Shown here piece after piece: positions 1 to 8,155 of a stretch of DNA of 64,000 bases (within the stretch, counting starts at the first letter, position 1; each line of letters starts with the position of its first letter). Source of the stretch: Hamadaea flava (GTDB taxonomy: Bacteria; Actinomycetota; Actinomycetes; Mycobacteriales; Micromonosporaceae); assembly GCF_024172085.1 (NCBI RefSeq), contig NZ_JAMZDZ010000001.1, positions 7,936,001-8,000,000 of the forward strand. The letters are read 5' to 3'. The notes under the pieces were generated by a model that did no database searches, was not told the DNA's origin, and was given only the letters and a program-made list of their open reading frames with translations. A program made the translations under genes and the position numbers.

Positions 1-160
1 GCCGATCGAGCCGTGGCGCAGCGTCATCGGCGACGTCCTCGCCGCTCATCCGGACGCGCGTCAGGTCGATCCGCAGACGGCCGCGCACTGGCTGGTGGAG
101 ACCGGTGACGCCGGCTACCGCTTCGTGCATGGGCTGTTGCAGACGGTCACTCCGAACTGA
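1..160 (+). CDS. C-terminal end of a protein of unknown function (5' truncated by window)
   Basis: An open frame runs from base 2 to a TGA at 158-160 and gives about 52 residues ending in LLQTVTPN. Codon third positions are almost all G or C, as in the other genes here, which is the main reason to call it coding. The visible part has no motif I recognise. A hairpin follows directly, consistent with a real gene end. The rest of the gene lies outside the window, so no function is offered. Confidence 0.6.
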   Translation, partial: PIEPWRSVIGDVLAAHPDARQVDPQTAAHWLVETGDAGYRFVHGLLQTVTPN

Positions 161-161
161 T

Positions 162-188
162 CGGCCCGCCCGCCGAGCTGGCGGGCCG
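162..188. terminator. Hairpin terminator between convergent genes
   Basis: The 9-base arms CGGCCCGCC (162-170) and GGCGGGCCG (180-188) are perfect complements around a 9-base loop. The hairpin sits just after the stop of the plus-strand partial gene and just after the stop (210) of the minus-strand ketosynthase, so it could end transcription from both sides. There is no T tract, which is usual in high-G+C actinomycetes. Confidence 0.6.
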
Positions 189-209
189 TCAGGTGGTGTC
201 GGTGATCCG

Positions 210-1445
210 TCACACCGAGGTGAACAGGAGCGACACGTTCTGGCCGCCGAAGCCGAACGAGTTGCAGATCGCGGCGCCGACAGTCATCTCGCGCGGCGAT
301 CCGGTCACGACGTCCAGGGGGACGTCGGCCGCCTTCTCCGCCAGGTTGAGCGTCGCCGGGATGACGCCGTGCGCCACCGACAGCAGCGTGATGATCGCCT
401 CGACCGCGCCCGCCGCGCCGACCAGGTGGCCCAGGCTCGACTTCGGGGCGGTGAGCACGGGCTTGTCGCCCAGCGCCGCCCGGATCGCGACCGCTTCGTA
501 GACGTCGCCCACCACCGTCGACGTGGCGTGGCAGTTCACATGATCCACATCGGAGGGTTCCAGGCCGCCGTCGCGGACGGCCTTGCGGATCGCCCGGATC
601 TGGCCCGCGCCGGTCGGGTCGGGGCCGGTGATGTGGTGCGCGTCCGCGGTGATGCCGAACCCGGCCAGGCGGCCCAGCACACGAGCACCGCGCGCCGCGG
701 CGAAGTCGGCCCGCTCCAGAATCATCGCGCCCGCGCCCTCACCCAGCACGAACCCGTCCCGGTCCACGTCGAAGGGGCGCGAGGCCCGCGCGGGGTCGTC
801 ATTTCGCTTCGAGAGGGTACGCGCTTGGGCGAACCCGGCGATGGTCAACGGGTTGATGGCCGCCTCGGCGCCGCCGGCGATCACGACGTCGGCCTCATCC
901 TCGCGGATCAACCGGGCGCCCAAGGCGAGCGCCTCGGCCCCGGACGCGCAGGCGGACACGGTCGTGTAGACGCCCGCGCGGGCTCCGTACTCCAGGCTCA
1001 CCCACGCTGCCGGGCCGTTGGGCATCAGCATCGGCACCGTCAACGGTGAGATCCGGCCGGGCCCCTTCTCCTCCAGCAGGTCGTCCATGCCGAGGAGGGT
1101 GCCGACGCCGCCGATGCCGGTGCCGATCACGACGGCGAGGCGTACCGGGTCGACCTCGGGCCGGCCGGCGTCCTCCCAGGCCTGCTGGGACGCGACCAGG
1201 GCGGCCTGCTGGCACCGGTCCATCCGGCGGGCCTGCACCCGGGGCAGGACGCCGTCGGGGGAGACCGCCATCGGCGCGGCGATGCGGGTCGGCATCTCGT
1301 CGCCGAACGGCACGCCTTCGAGCAGGTCGTCGATGCGGCGTACGCCAGAGTTGCCGGCGAGCAGGCCGGCCCAGAGCCCGGCCACGTCACCGGCCATTGG
1401 GGTGGTGGCACCGAGCCCGGTGACGACGACGTCCTGCGCGTTCAT
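210..1445 (-). CDS. Beta-ketoacyl-ACP synthase family protein (KAS II/FabF-like, stand-alone)
   Basis: A 411-residue condensing enzyme of the FabF family, expected to carry out decarboxylative Claisen condensation of acyl chains on ACP. The thiolase-fold triad is complete: Cys166 in TTVSACASGA, His306 in VNCHATST and His340 in SSLGHLVGAAGA. Length fits the family. The ATG at 1445 was chosen because it starts the family-typical VVVTGLG strand and has a GAGAGG-like ribosome site; upstream in-frame codons would run into the operator. No ACP, acyltransferase or other fatty-acid gene is adjacent. It is divergent from a TetR regulator with one palindrome between them, so that regulator probably controls it. 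Whether it serves fatty acid or polyketide synthesis cannot be told from sequence alone. Confidence 0.88.
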   Translation of the reverse strand: MNAQDVVVTGLGATTPMAGDVAGLWAGLLAGNSGVRRIDDLLEGVPFGDEMPTRIAAPMAVSPDGVLPRVQARRMDRCQQAALVASQQAWEDAGRPEVDPVRLAVVIGTGIGGVGTLLGMDDLLEEKGPGRISPLTVPMLMPNGPAAWVSLEYGARAGVYTTVSACASGAEALALGARLIREDEADVVIAGGAEAAINPLTIAGFAQARTLSKRNDDPARASRPFDVDRDGFVLGEGAGAMILERADFAAARGARVLGRLAGFGITADAHHITGPDPTGAGQIRAIRKAVRDGGLEPSDVDHVNCHATSTVVGDVYEAVAIRAALGDKPVLTAPKSSLGHLVGAAGAVEAIITLLSVAHGVIPATLNLAEKAADVPLDVVTGSPREMTVGAAICNSFGFGGQNVSLLFTSV

Positions 1446-1481
1446 GGTGGTGGCCTCTCGAACGGGTTGGGTTGCGTCGCG

Positions 1482-1504
1482 ATAGTTGTATCGCATACAA
1501 CTAT
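1482..1504. promoter_or_regulatory. Probable TetR operator (perfect 9-bp inverted repeat)
   Basis: ATAGTTGTA (1482-1490) and TACAACTAT (1496-1504) are perfect inverted repeats around TCGCA. The site lies 37 bp upstream of the ketosynthase start and ends 4 bp before the regulator ATG at 1508. Its A+T content is far above its surroundings. Position and symmetry fit an autoregulatory TetR operator controlling both divergent genes; binding itself is inferred. Confidence 0.75.
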
Positions 1505-1507
1505 GGC

Positions 1508-2110
1508 ATGTCCACCGCGAACAGGCCGTCCGAGGTCGCCGAACCGCCCCGAGCCCGAGGCCGGCGTACGCGGGCGCAGATCTTGGAACGGGCCGCCGAC
1601 CTGTTCGCCGCCCGTGGCGGCGACGCGGTGAGCGTGGCGGAGATCGCCGCAGCGGCCGGCGCCCACCCGCACCAGATCACCTACTACTTCACCTCCAAAG
1701 ACGGCCTGTTCGTTCACGCCGCCTTCCTTCTCCTGCTGCGGGACGCGGCCCGGCTGGAGCCGCTCGGCCGCCGCCAGCGCACGCCGGAGTCGTTTCGCAT
1801 CGTCCTGGCCAGGGCGGCGTTGGCGCTGCCGACGGTGCCGCTCGCGGTACAGGCGATGTCGATCGCGGGCCGCCGCCCGGAACTGCGCGCAGTCGCCCAG
1901 CACAATCTGGCGATTCTGTTTCGGCAGGCCGAGCGCTATCTCACCGGCGTAATGACCCGGCGCGGCTGGGTGGTCGACCGCACGCCGGAAGCCGAGACGC
2001 GTACCTTCTGGAGCACCGTGCTGGGCGCGCGGCTCGTCTCCGAGTCCGGCTTCGGCGGCCGCTCCGACGACATCGACCTGGCCGGAGTGCTGACCATCCG
2101 GCTCCCCTAA
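1508..2110 (+). CDS. TetR/AcrR family transcriptional regulator
   Basis: A 200-residue regulator with an N-terminal TetR helix-turn-helix (about residues 19-65; VAEIAAAAGAHPHQITYYFTSKD is interrupted here only by description) followed by an alpha-helical ligand domain. The recognition helix region ITYYFTSK is typical. The ATG at 1508 directly follows the palindrome at 1482-1504; an earlier in-frame start at 1472 would place the operator inside the coding region and is less likely. It is divergent from the beta-ketoacyl synthase, which is its most probable target. The ligand is unknown. Confidence 0.87.
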   Translation: MSTANRPSEVAEPPRARGRRTRAQILERAADLFAARGGDAVSVAEIAAAAGAHPHQITYYFTSKDGLFVHAAFLLLLRDAARLEPLGRRQRTPESFRIVLARAALALPTVPLAVQAMSIAGRRPELRAVAQHNLAILFRQAERYLTGVMTRRGWVVDRTPEAETRTFWSTVLGARLVSESGFGGRSDDIDLAGVLTIRLP

Positions 2111-2122
2111 GCGCCGCAGACG

Positions 2123-2614
2123 TTAGAAGGCGGCTTCCATCCACACGTCTTGTGGCAGGGCGGGGTGGTCGGGATCGGTGGTGCGGCCGATCTCCCGGGA
2201 CCCTTGTGCGCGGTAGAACGCGGCCGCCTGGTCGTTGCCGTCCAGGTATTCCAGGCGCAGCCGATCCGCTCCCTGGCCGCGCAGTCGCTCGAACACCGCC
2301 GTCATCAGGGCCGAACCCACGCCGGAGCCCTGCGTCTCGGGCAGCACATACAGCTTCCACAACACCGGTACGCCGTCCTTCTCACCCAAACCGGCCATGC
2401 CGACGATCCGGTCGTCGACCTCGGCGACCAGGACGTCGCCGGCCGCGATGCCGCGAGCGGTGGCCTCGACCGACCACCAGTTGGCCAGCGCCCACCGCAC
2501 GTATTCGGGGCCGGTCAGCGGAGTGTAGGTGGGCGGCCACGCGGCGAGGCCGACCGCGCGGACATCGTCCGTGTCGGCGAGGCCGGCTGGGCGTACGACG
2601 ATTGCGGAGATCAT
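2123..2614 (-). CDS. GNAT family N-acetyltransferase
   Basis: A 163-residue single-domain GNAT protein. The acetyl-CoA site is seen in VLPETQGSGVGSAL (motif A, Q/R-x-x-G-x-G/A pattern) after the beta-4 strand LWKLYVL, and the C-terminal FYRAQGSREIGR is the usual motif B. It should transfer an acetyl group from acetyl-CoA to an amine; the substrate is not predictable. It converges with the TetR gene (12 bp apart) and is divergent from the methyltransferase at 2656, sharing about 40 bp of promoter DNA with it. Confidence 0.85.
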   Translation of the reverse strand: MISAIVVRPAGLADTDDVRAVGLAAWPPTYTPLTGPEYVRWALANWWSVEATARGIAAGDVLVAEVDDRIVGMAGLGEKDGVPVLWKLYVLPETQGSGVGSALMTAVFERLRGQGADRLRLEYLDGNDQAAAFYRAQGSREIGRTTDPDHPALPQDVWMEAAF

Positions 2615-2655
2615 CCGGACATCATGGTGTCGGACCAGATCATTAGGCTCACCGG

Positions 2656-3297
2656 GTGACGTTTCTGGAGAGCACCCGCGCCGCCTACGACACCATGGCC
2701 CCGGCGTACGCCGAGCAGTTCCACGACGGGCTCGACGGCATCCCGGTCGAACGGGCGCTGCTCGGCGCCTTCGCCGATCTCGTCCGGTCCGCCGGGTCCG
2801 GGCCGGTCGCCGACGTCGGCTGCGGCACCGGCACAGGGACGGCGGACCTGCGCAAACTCGGGCTCGACGTGTTCGGGGTAGATCTGTCGCCTGGGATGCT
2901 CGCCTTGGCTCGCGAGCGCTTTCCGGAGTTGTCGTTCACCGAGGCGTCGATGACGGCGCTGCCGATCGCGGACGGGTCGCTCGCCGGCCTGTCGGCCCAG
3001 TACTCGATCATCCACATTCCCGACGAGGCGTTGCCCGTCGTGCTCGCCGAGTTCCATCGAGTGCTGCGGCCCGGCGGTGAGCTGCTGCTGTTTTTCATGG
3101 ATCGCGACGAGCACGTGCTGCGCACCGAGGCGTTCGGCCTCACCTTCGCGTTGAACTACTACTTCCGGTCGCCGGAGGTGATGACCGAAGCGTTGGAGCG
3201 CAACGGTTTCGACGTGCACGTCACGGTGCGCCGCAAGACGCAGGCAGGAGAGAACATCCCCCGTGGAATGATCATCGCGCGTAAATCGCCGTTGTAA
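2656..3297 (+). CDS. Class I SAM-dependent methyltransferase
   Basis: A 213-residue methyltransferase with the SAM-binding motif I VADVGCGTGTGT at about residues 50-61, acidic motif II GVDLSPGML, and post-motif IVRVLRPGGELLLFF-like segment near residue 135. It matches the Methyltransf_11/25 group that acts on small molecules. The start is GTG at 2656, immediately after a short intergenic gap to the divergent GNAT gene. No neighbouring pathway gene identifies the acceptor. Confidence 0.85.
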   Translation: MTFLESTRAAYDTMAPAYAEQFHDGLDGIPVERALLGAFADLVRSAGSGPVADVGCGTGTGTADLRKLGLDVFGVDLSPGMLALARERFPELSFTEASMTALPIADGSLAGLSAQYSIIHIPDEALPVVLAEFHRVLRPGGELLLFFMDRDEHVLRTEAFGLTFALNYYFRSPEVMTEALERNGFDVHVTVRRKTQAGENIPRGMIIARKSPL

Positions 3298-3350
3298 TTG
3301 GCAAAGCTGCCTCCTACCGGGCTTTGAGGTCGCCGATCTAGTCTCGAAGG

Positions 3351-4103
3351 ATGCGAAGGCGACTCGGAAGAGCTCTGCCGGCTGCGATCCTGGTCGTGGC
3401 GCTGGTGGGAACCGCCGTGATCGCGTACCGGTGGGGGGCGGGCGACCGGGACGAGACGCCGGTGGCCCGGCCGTCGGCGTCACCGAGCGCGACCGCTCCG
3501 CCGACGGTCAGTGAGGTCTATTCGGCGTTGGCGCCGTCGGTCGTCTCGATCACCTCGGTCTCCAAGACGGAGAGCGCCTCGGGCACCGGTGTCATCGTGA
3601 ACGCCGACGGCAACATCCTGACCGCGCTGCACGTGGTCGACGGCGCGACCGCCATCCAGGTCGTCTTCGCCGACGGCACCCAGGCGAAAGCGCAGGTCGC
3701 CGCGTCCGACGCCGCCACCGACATCGCCGTGCTCCTGCCGGACCAGCTGCCGTCGGTGGTGGTGCCGGCGGTGCTCGGCGGAGGTGCTGCGGTCGGCGAC
3801 GACGTCATCGCCATCGGCAACCCGCTCGGGCTGACCCTGAGCACCACCACCGGTGTGGTCTCGGGGCTGAACCGGTCGCTGACCCGCGAGGGCAAGGCCG
3901 ACCTGAAGGGGCTCATCCAGTTCGACGCGGCGGTGAACCCGGGCAGCTCCGGCGGCCCGCTGCTCAACGCGGCCGGGCAGGTCGTCGGCGTGGTCGTCGC
4001 GCTGGCCAACCCGACCAAGGACGGCACCTTCATCGGCATCGGCTTCGCGGTGCCGATCGGCACGGCCGTCGGCGCCGGCGGCGAGCGGCCACCCCAGATC
4101 TAG
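3351..4103 (+). CDS. Membrane-anchored trypsin-like serine protease (HtrA/DegP type, lacking PDZ)
   Basis: A 250-residue S1C-type protease. Residues 8-26 form a single membrane anchor with a short basic N-terminus, so the catalytic domain should lie outside the membrane after a Pro/Ser/Ala linker (about 37-52). The triad is visible: His94 in LTALHVVDG, Asp124 in ATDIAVL and Ser200 in NPGSSGGPL, with the conserved GNPLGL loop. Most actinobacterial HtrA proteins carry a C-terminal PDZ domain; this one ends about 35 residues after the GFAVP motif with no room for one. Stop at 4103 lies 23 bp before the MoxR gene on the same strand, so the two are probably co-transcribed. It may be the proteolytic arm of the MoxR/VWA system. 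Confidence 0.88.
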   Translation: MRRRLGRALPAAILVVALVGTAVIAYRWGAGDRDETPVARPSASPSATAPPTVSEVYSALAPSVVSITSVSKTESASGTGVIVNADGNILTALHVVDGATAIQVVFADGTQAKAQVAASDAATDIAVLLPDQLPSVVVPAVLGGGAAVGDDVIAIGNPLGLTLSTTTGVVSGLNRSLTREGKADLKGLIQFDAAVNPGSSGGPLLNAAGQVVGVVVALANPTKDGTFIGIGFAVPIGTAVGAGGERPPQI

Positions 4104-4126
4104 CAGTTCCACGGCAGGAGGAAGCT

Positions 4127-5119
4127 TTGCAGCCCAACGGTTCCGCAGCGCCCGGCTCGACCCTGGTCGAACAGGTCTTCTACGAGGTCAAGAAGACCAT
4201 CGTGGGTCAGGACGTCCTGCTGGAGCGGCTCGTGGTCGCGCTGCTGGCCCGCGGGCACATCCTGGTCGAGGGCGTGCCCGGGCTGGCGAAGACCCTGGCG
4301 GTCAAGTCGCTGGCCGAGGCGATCGGCGGCCAGTTCCACCGTGTCCAGTTCACCCCGGACCTGGTCCCGGCCGACATCGTCGGCACCCGGATCTACCACC
4401 AGCACAGCGGCGAGTTCCAGGTGTCGCTCGGCCCGGTCTTCACCAACCTGCTGCTCGCCGACGAGATCAACCGAGCGCCGGCGAAAGTGCAGAGCGCGTT
4501 GCTGGAGGTCATGCAGGAACGCCAGGTCACCATCGGACGCGAGACGCATCGTGTGCCGGAGCCGTTCCTGGTCATGGCGACGCAGAACCCGATCGAGTCC
4601 GACGGCACCTATCCGCTGCCGGAGGCGCAGGTCGACCGGTTCATGATGAAGGTGCTGGTCGGCTATCCGAGCGCGACCGAGGAGTTCGTCGTCGTCGAGC
4701 GTGCGCTCAAGGCCGCGGCCGCGATCCAGGCGATCATCGACCCCGCTCGGCTGGTGGCGTTGCAGCAGCAGGTCGACCAGGTCTACGTCGACCCGGCCCT
4801 GATCGAGTACGCCGTGCGCCTGACCACCGCTACGCGTACGCCCGCGCTGGTCGGACTCGACAAGCTGAGCCGCTACGTGACCTACGGGGCGAGCCCGCGT
4901 GCCTCGATCAACCTGGTGCTGGCCGCTCGCGCGCTGGCGTTCCTGCGCGGCCGCGACTACGCCGTGCCGCAGGACCTCACCGACCTGGCCCTGGACATCC
5001 TGCGCCATCGGCTGGTGCTGTCCTACGAGGCACTGGCCGACGAGGTGAGCGCCGACGCGATCCTCACCGAGGTGCTGCTCGCGCTGCCGGTGCCCGACAT
5101 CGCGATGCAGGCCCGGTAG
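4127..5119 (+). CDS. MoxR family AAA+ ATPase
   Basis: A 330-residue AAA_3 ATPase. Walker A is GVPGLAKT (about 49-56) and Walker B LLLADE (108-113), followed by the INRAPAK segment typical of MoxR. MoxR proteins act as chaperones that help mature or activate VWA-domain partners, with metal insertion known in some family members. The start is TTG at 4127, chosen because AGGAGG-like sequence (GGCAGGAGGAAG, 4113-4124) sits directly before it and no ATG or GTG lies nearby. It leads a tight block with a DUF58 protein (2 bp downstream) and two VWA proteins, the standard MoxR-DUF58-BatA/B order. Confidence 0.92.
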   Translation: MQPNGSAAPGSTLVEQVFYEVKKTIVGQDVLLERLVVALLARGHILVEGVPGLAKTLAVKSLAEAIGGQFHRVQFTPDLVPADIVGTRIYHQHSGEFQVSLGPVFTNLLLADEINRAPAKVQSALLEVMQERQVTIGRETHRVPEPFLVMATQNPIESDGTYPLPEAQVDRFMMKVLVGYPSATEEFVVVERALKAAAAIQAIIDPARLVALQQQVDQVYVDPALIEYAVRLTTATRTPALVGLDKLSRYVTYGASPRASINLVLAARALAFLRGRDYAVPQDLTDLALDILRHRLVLSYEALADEVSADAILTEVLLALPVPDIAMQAR

Positions 5120-5121
5120 CC

Positions 5122-6006
5122 ATGAGCCTGGCCTCCGACCGGTTGCTGCGACGCCTGGAATGGCAGGTGGTCCGCAAGCTCGACGGGCGGCTGCAGGGCG
5201 CCAATCGCACGGTCTGGCACGGCGCCGGGATCGACTTCACCGACCTGCGGACCTACACGTCCGAGGACGACGTCCGGCACATCGACTGGAACGTCACGGC
5301 CCGGATGGATGAGACGTTCGTCCGGCAGTACACCGAGGAACGCGACCTCACCGCCTGGTTGGTCCTGGACCGGTCGGCCTCGATGCGCGGTGGGGTCGGC
5401 CCCGGCAAGGACGCGGTCCTCGGCGACCTCGCGATCTGCCTGGCCCGGCTGCTGTCGCAGAACGGCAACCGGGTCGGCGCGGTGTTCTACGACAACCACT
5501 TCCAGCGCGTCATCCACCCCAAGACCGGGCGTACGCAGGCCCTGCGCATAGCCCATGAGCTGGATCGGACCGACGCCGGCCCGACCCGGGGCAGCACGAC
5601 CGACCTGGCGGGGATGCTGCGTACCGTGGCCGGCGCCGCCCGGCGACGCAGCCTGGTCTTCGTGCTGTCCGACTTCATCGGCGAGGCGGGCTGGGAGCGG
5701 GCGCTCGGCCAACTGGCGTACCGGCACGAAGTGGTCGTGGTGCGCCTGGTCGACCCGGCCGAGCTGGACCTGCCCGACGTGGGCCTGGTCGTGGTCGAGG
5801 ACGCCGAGACGGGCGAGCAGATCCTCGTCGACACCAGCGATCCCCTGCTGCGCCGGCGGCTGGCCGCCGAGGTGGACGCGCGCGAGTCGGCGCTGACCGA
5901 GACGATGCGGCAGGCCCGGGTCACCGCCCATCGGATCACGACCGACGCCGACCTGCTGCGGGCGCTGGTGGAGATGGTTCAGGACTCGCATCGGAGACGC
6001 CCATGA
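5122..6006 (+). CDS. DUF58 domain protein (MoxR-associated, VWA-like)
   Basis: A 294-residue protein with the DUF58 signature: the arginine/aspartate stretch DDVRHIDWNVTARM near residues 49-62, then LVLDRSASM (about 80-88), which resembles a VWA metal site, and a C-terminal Rossmann-like half. DUF58 proteins almost always accompany MoxR ATPases. It starts 2 bp after the MoxR stop and its last four bases overlap the next gene as ATGA, indicating translational coupling. It has no signal peptide or membrane span and is probably cytoplasmic. Confidence 0.9.
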   Translation: MSLASDRLLRRLEWQVVRKLDGRLQGANRTVWHGAGIDFTDLRTYTSEDDVRHIDWNVTARMDETFVRQYTEERDLTAWLVLDRSASMRGGVGPGKDAVLGDLAICLARLLSQNGNRVGAVFYDNHFQRVIHPKTGRTQALRIAHELDRTDAGPTRGSTTDLAGMLRTVAGAARRRSLVFVLSDFIGEAGWERALGQLAYRHEVVVVRLVDPAELDLPDVGLVVVEDAETGEQILVDTSDPLLRRRLAAEVDARESALTETMRQARVTAHRITTDADLLRALVEMVQDSHRRRP

Positions 6007-7013
6007 CGGTGATGTACCCGCTTCTCGCGGTGGTCGCGGTGCTGCTCACGGCGGCCGCGATCACCGCGTACGTGGTGCTGTTGCGCCGCTGGTCCGCCGC
6101 GCTGCGAGCGGCCGGGCTCGACCTGACGGCCTTCTCCGGCCCGGCCGGTCGCCGGCGGCATCTGCCGTACGCGCTGTTCCTGGCGGCGTTGCCGTTGCTG
6201 CTGCTGGCGCTGGCCCGGCCGGCGGCCGAGGTCAACGTGCCGCGGGTGTCCGGCACGGTCATCCTGGTCCTAGACGTGTCGCAGAGCATGACCGCCGACG
6301 ACGTGAAACCGAACCGGCTGTCGGCCGCCAAGACCGCCGCGGCCGGGTTCGTCGCAGCCCAACCGAGCACCGTGGACATGGGTGTCGTCGTGTTCGGCCA
6401 GGACGGGCTGGCCACCCAGGCTCCGACGGCCGACCACGACGCGGTGCTGTCGGCCATCGACCGGGCCTCGGCCGCCGGTGGCACCTCGTTGCGGCAGGCC
6501 ATCCTCGTCGCGCTGACGGCGATCGTGGGTAAGCCGGTCGCCCTGCCCGCCGACGGTCAGGCCCCGGATCTCGGCTATTGGGGGTCGGCGACCATCGTCC
6601 TGTTCTCCGACGGCGAGGACACCTCGGGCGGAGGTGGCGGCGGCGGGGGCGGAGCCGCCGGCGACGGCAGCGGCGGCGTGCAGACCGCGGCCGACCTGGC
6701 CGCCACGGCGGGCGTACGCATCGAGACCGTGGGCATCGGCACCGCGCAGGGCACCACCGTCAAGGCGGACGGCTACCAGGTCGCGACCGCGCTACGGGAG
6801 GACGTGCTGACCGACCTCGCCGCGACCACCGGCGGTTCCTACCACCCCGCCTCCGACACCGACCAGATCAACCAGATCCACCGCTCCATCGACCTGCGGA
6901 TCACCACCCGTCCGGAGACCGTCGAGCTGACCGGCGTCCTGGCCGTCGCGGCACTGGTCCTGCTCACCGCGGGCGGCCTGTTGATGATCAGCTGGCACGG
7001 AAGGATCGTCTGA
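6003..7013 (+). CDS. VWA domain membrane protein (BatA/BatB-like) 1
   Basis: A 336-residue protein with two N-terminal membrane spans (about 5-27 and 55-71), a von Willebrand A domain starting at VILVLDVSQSM with MIDAS residues Asp91-Ser93-Ser95, and a C-terminal span (about 310-328). This is the aerotolerance BatA/BatB architecture. A glycine-rich insert (GGGGGGGGGAA region) interrupts the VWA domain after SDGEDTS. It overlaps the DUF58 gene by 4 bp and the next VWA gene by 1 bp. In Bacteroides related proteins affect oxidative stress; the role in actinomycetes is not established. Confidence 0.9.
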   Translation: MTVMYPLLAVVAVLLTAAAITAYVVLLRRWSAALRAAGLDLTAFSGPAGRRRHLPYALFLAALPLLLLALARPAAEVNVPRVSGTVILVLDVSQSMTADDVKPNRLSAAKTAAAGFVAAQPSTVDMGVVVFGQDGLATQAPTADHDAVLSAIDRASAAGGTSLRQAILVALTAIVGKPVALPADGQAPDLGYWGSATIVLFSDGEDTSGGGGGGGGGAAGDGSGGVQTAADLAATAGVRIETVGIGTAQGTTVKADGYQVATALREDVLTDLAATTGGSYHPASDTDQINQIHRSIDLRITTRPETVELTGVLAVAALVLLTAGGLLMISWHGRIV

Positions 7014-8155
7014 TGTCGCTCAGCTGGCCGTGGGCGCTGGCCGCCCTCCTCGTCGTCCCGCTGTTGCTGGCCGCCCGCTGGTGGGCCAACCGCCGACGTC
7101 GCCGGTACGCGGTACGTGTCTCCAGCCTCGCGTTGATCCGGGCGGCCGTCCCCGGGCGTACGTCGTGGCGGCGGCGCATCCCGGTGATCCTGTTCTCGGC
7201 GGCGCTGGTGTTCCTGGCCATCGGGGCGGCGCGCCCGCAGGCCGCGGTACGCGTACCGGCCAACGCCACGTCGATCCTGCTCGCGATCGACGTCTCCCGG
7301 TCGATGTGCTCCACCGACGTGCAGCCGAACCGGATCACCGCCGCGCAGGCGGCCGCTCGCGAGTTCATCAAGGCCGAGGGCGGCGAGACGAAGATCGGCC
7401 TGGTCACCTTCTCCGGCATCGCCGCCATGCTGGTCGAGCCGACGACCGATCAGGACAAGCTGCTGAAGGCGATCGACGGGCTGCGTACCGGCCGGGGCAC
7501 CGCGATCGGGCAGGCGATCCTGACGTCGATCGACGCGATCGCCGAGACGAATCCAGCCGTGCCGCCGACCGGGGTGACCGCCGCCGAGGAGGCCTCGCCC
7601 GCACCCTCCGGCGCCCCGGCCGAATATCAGGCCGACACCATCGTCGTGCTGACCGACGGTGCGAACACCCAGGGCGTCGAACCGGTGACCGCCGCCGAGC
7701 AGGCGTCCGCGCGCGGTCTGCGGGTCTACACGATCGGCTTCGGCACGACGCAGCCCGCGCCGATGGTGTGCTCGGCCGATCAGATCAGCGACGGCTCCGC
7801 CTTCGGCAGCGACGGCGGCCGGTTCGGCGGCGGTTTCGGGGGAGGGTTCGGCGGCGGCCGCGTTCAGCAGATCGACGAGGACACCCTGGAGAAGGTCGCC
7901 GAGATCACCGGCGGCGAGTACTTCCGGGCCGAGGACGCCGAGCAGTTGCAGGACGTGCTGACCGATCTGCCGAGCAACTTCGTCGGGCAGCTGAAGAAGG
8001 TCGAGATCAGCGTGTGGTTCGTCCTGCTCGGTACGCTGCTCGCGGTCGCCGCGGTGGTGCTGTCCCTGCGGTGGAACCGGTCGCTGAGCGTGCCGGCGTC
8101 GGTCGCCGCTAAGCCGCCGGCTGGACCAGCGGCAGGAGCTGATCGATCCCCGTGA
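7013..8155 (+). CDS. VWA domain membrane protein (BatA/BatB-like) 2
   Basis: A 380-residue paralogue of the preceding gene with the same plan: N-terminal spans (about 4-22 and 56-73), VWA domain with MIDAS Asp93-Ser95-Ser97 in AIDVSRSM, and a C-terminal span (about 341-362). It also has a low-complexity insert, here GGGFGGGFGGG near residue 275. The ATG at 7013 shares one base with the TGA of the previous gene (TGATG). Its 3' end overlaps the convergent HAD gene by 47 bp. Two adjacent VWA proteins could form a hetero-oligomer served by the MoxR ATPase. Confidence 0.9.
   Translation: MSLSWPWALAALLVVPLLLAARWWANRRRRRYAVRVSSLALIRAAVPGRTSWRRRIPVILFSAALVFLAIGAARPQAAVRVPANATSILLAIDVSRSMCSTDVQPNRITAAQAAAREFIKAEGGETKIGLVTFSGIAAMLVEPTTDQDKLLKAIDGLRTGRGTAIGQAILTSIDAIAETNPAVPPTGVTAAEEASPAPSGAPAEYQADTIVVLTDGANTQGVEPVTAAEQASARGLRVYTIGFGTTQPAPMVCSADQISDGSAFGSDGGRFGGGFGGGFGGGRVQQIDEDTLEKVAEITGGEYFRAEDAEQLQDVLTDLPSNFVGQLKKVEISVWFVLLGTLLAVAAVVLSLRWNRSLSVPASVAAKPPAGPAAGADRSP

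Noticed and set aside
6578-7012. N-terminal extension of the second VWA protein
   Set aside because: Lies inside the first VWA gene in another frame and is Arg-rich; the true start is the ATG at 7013.
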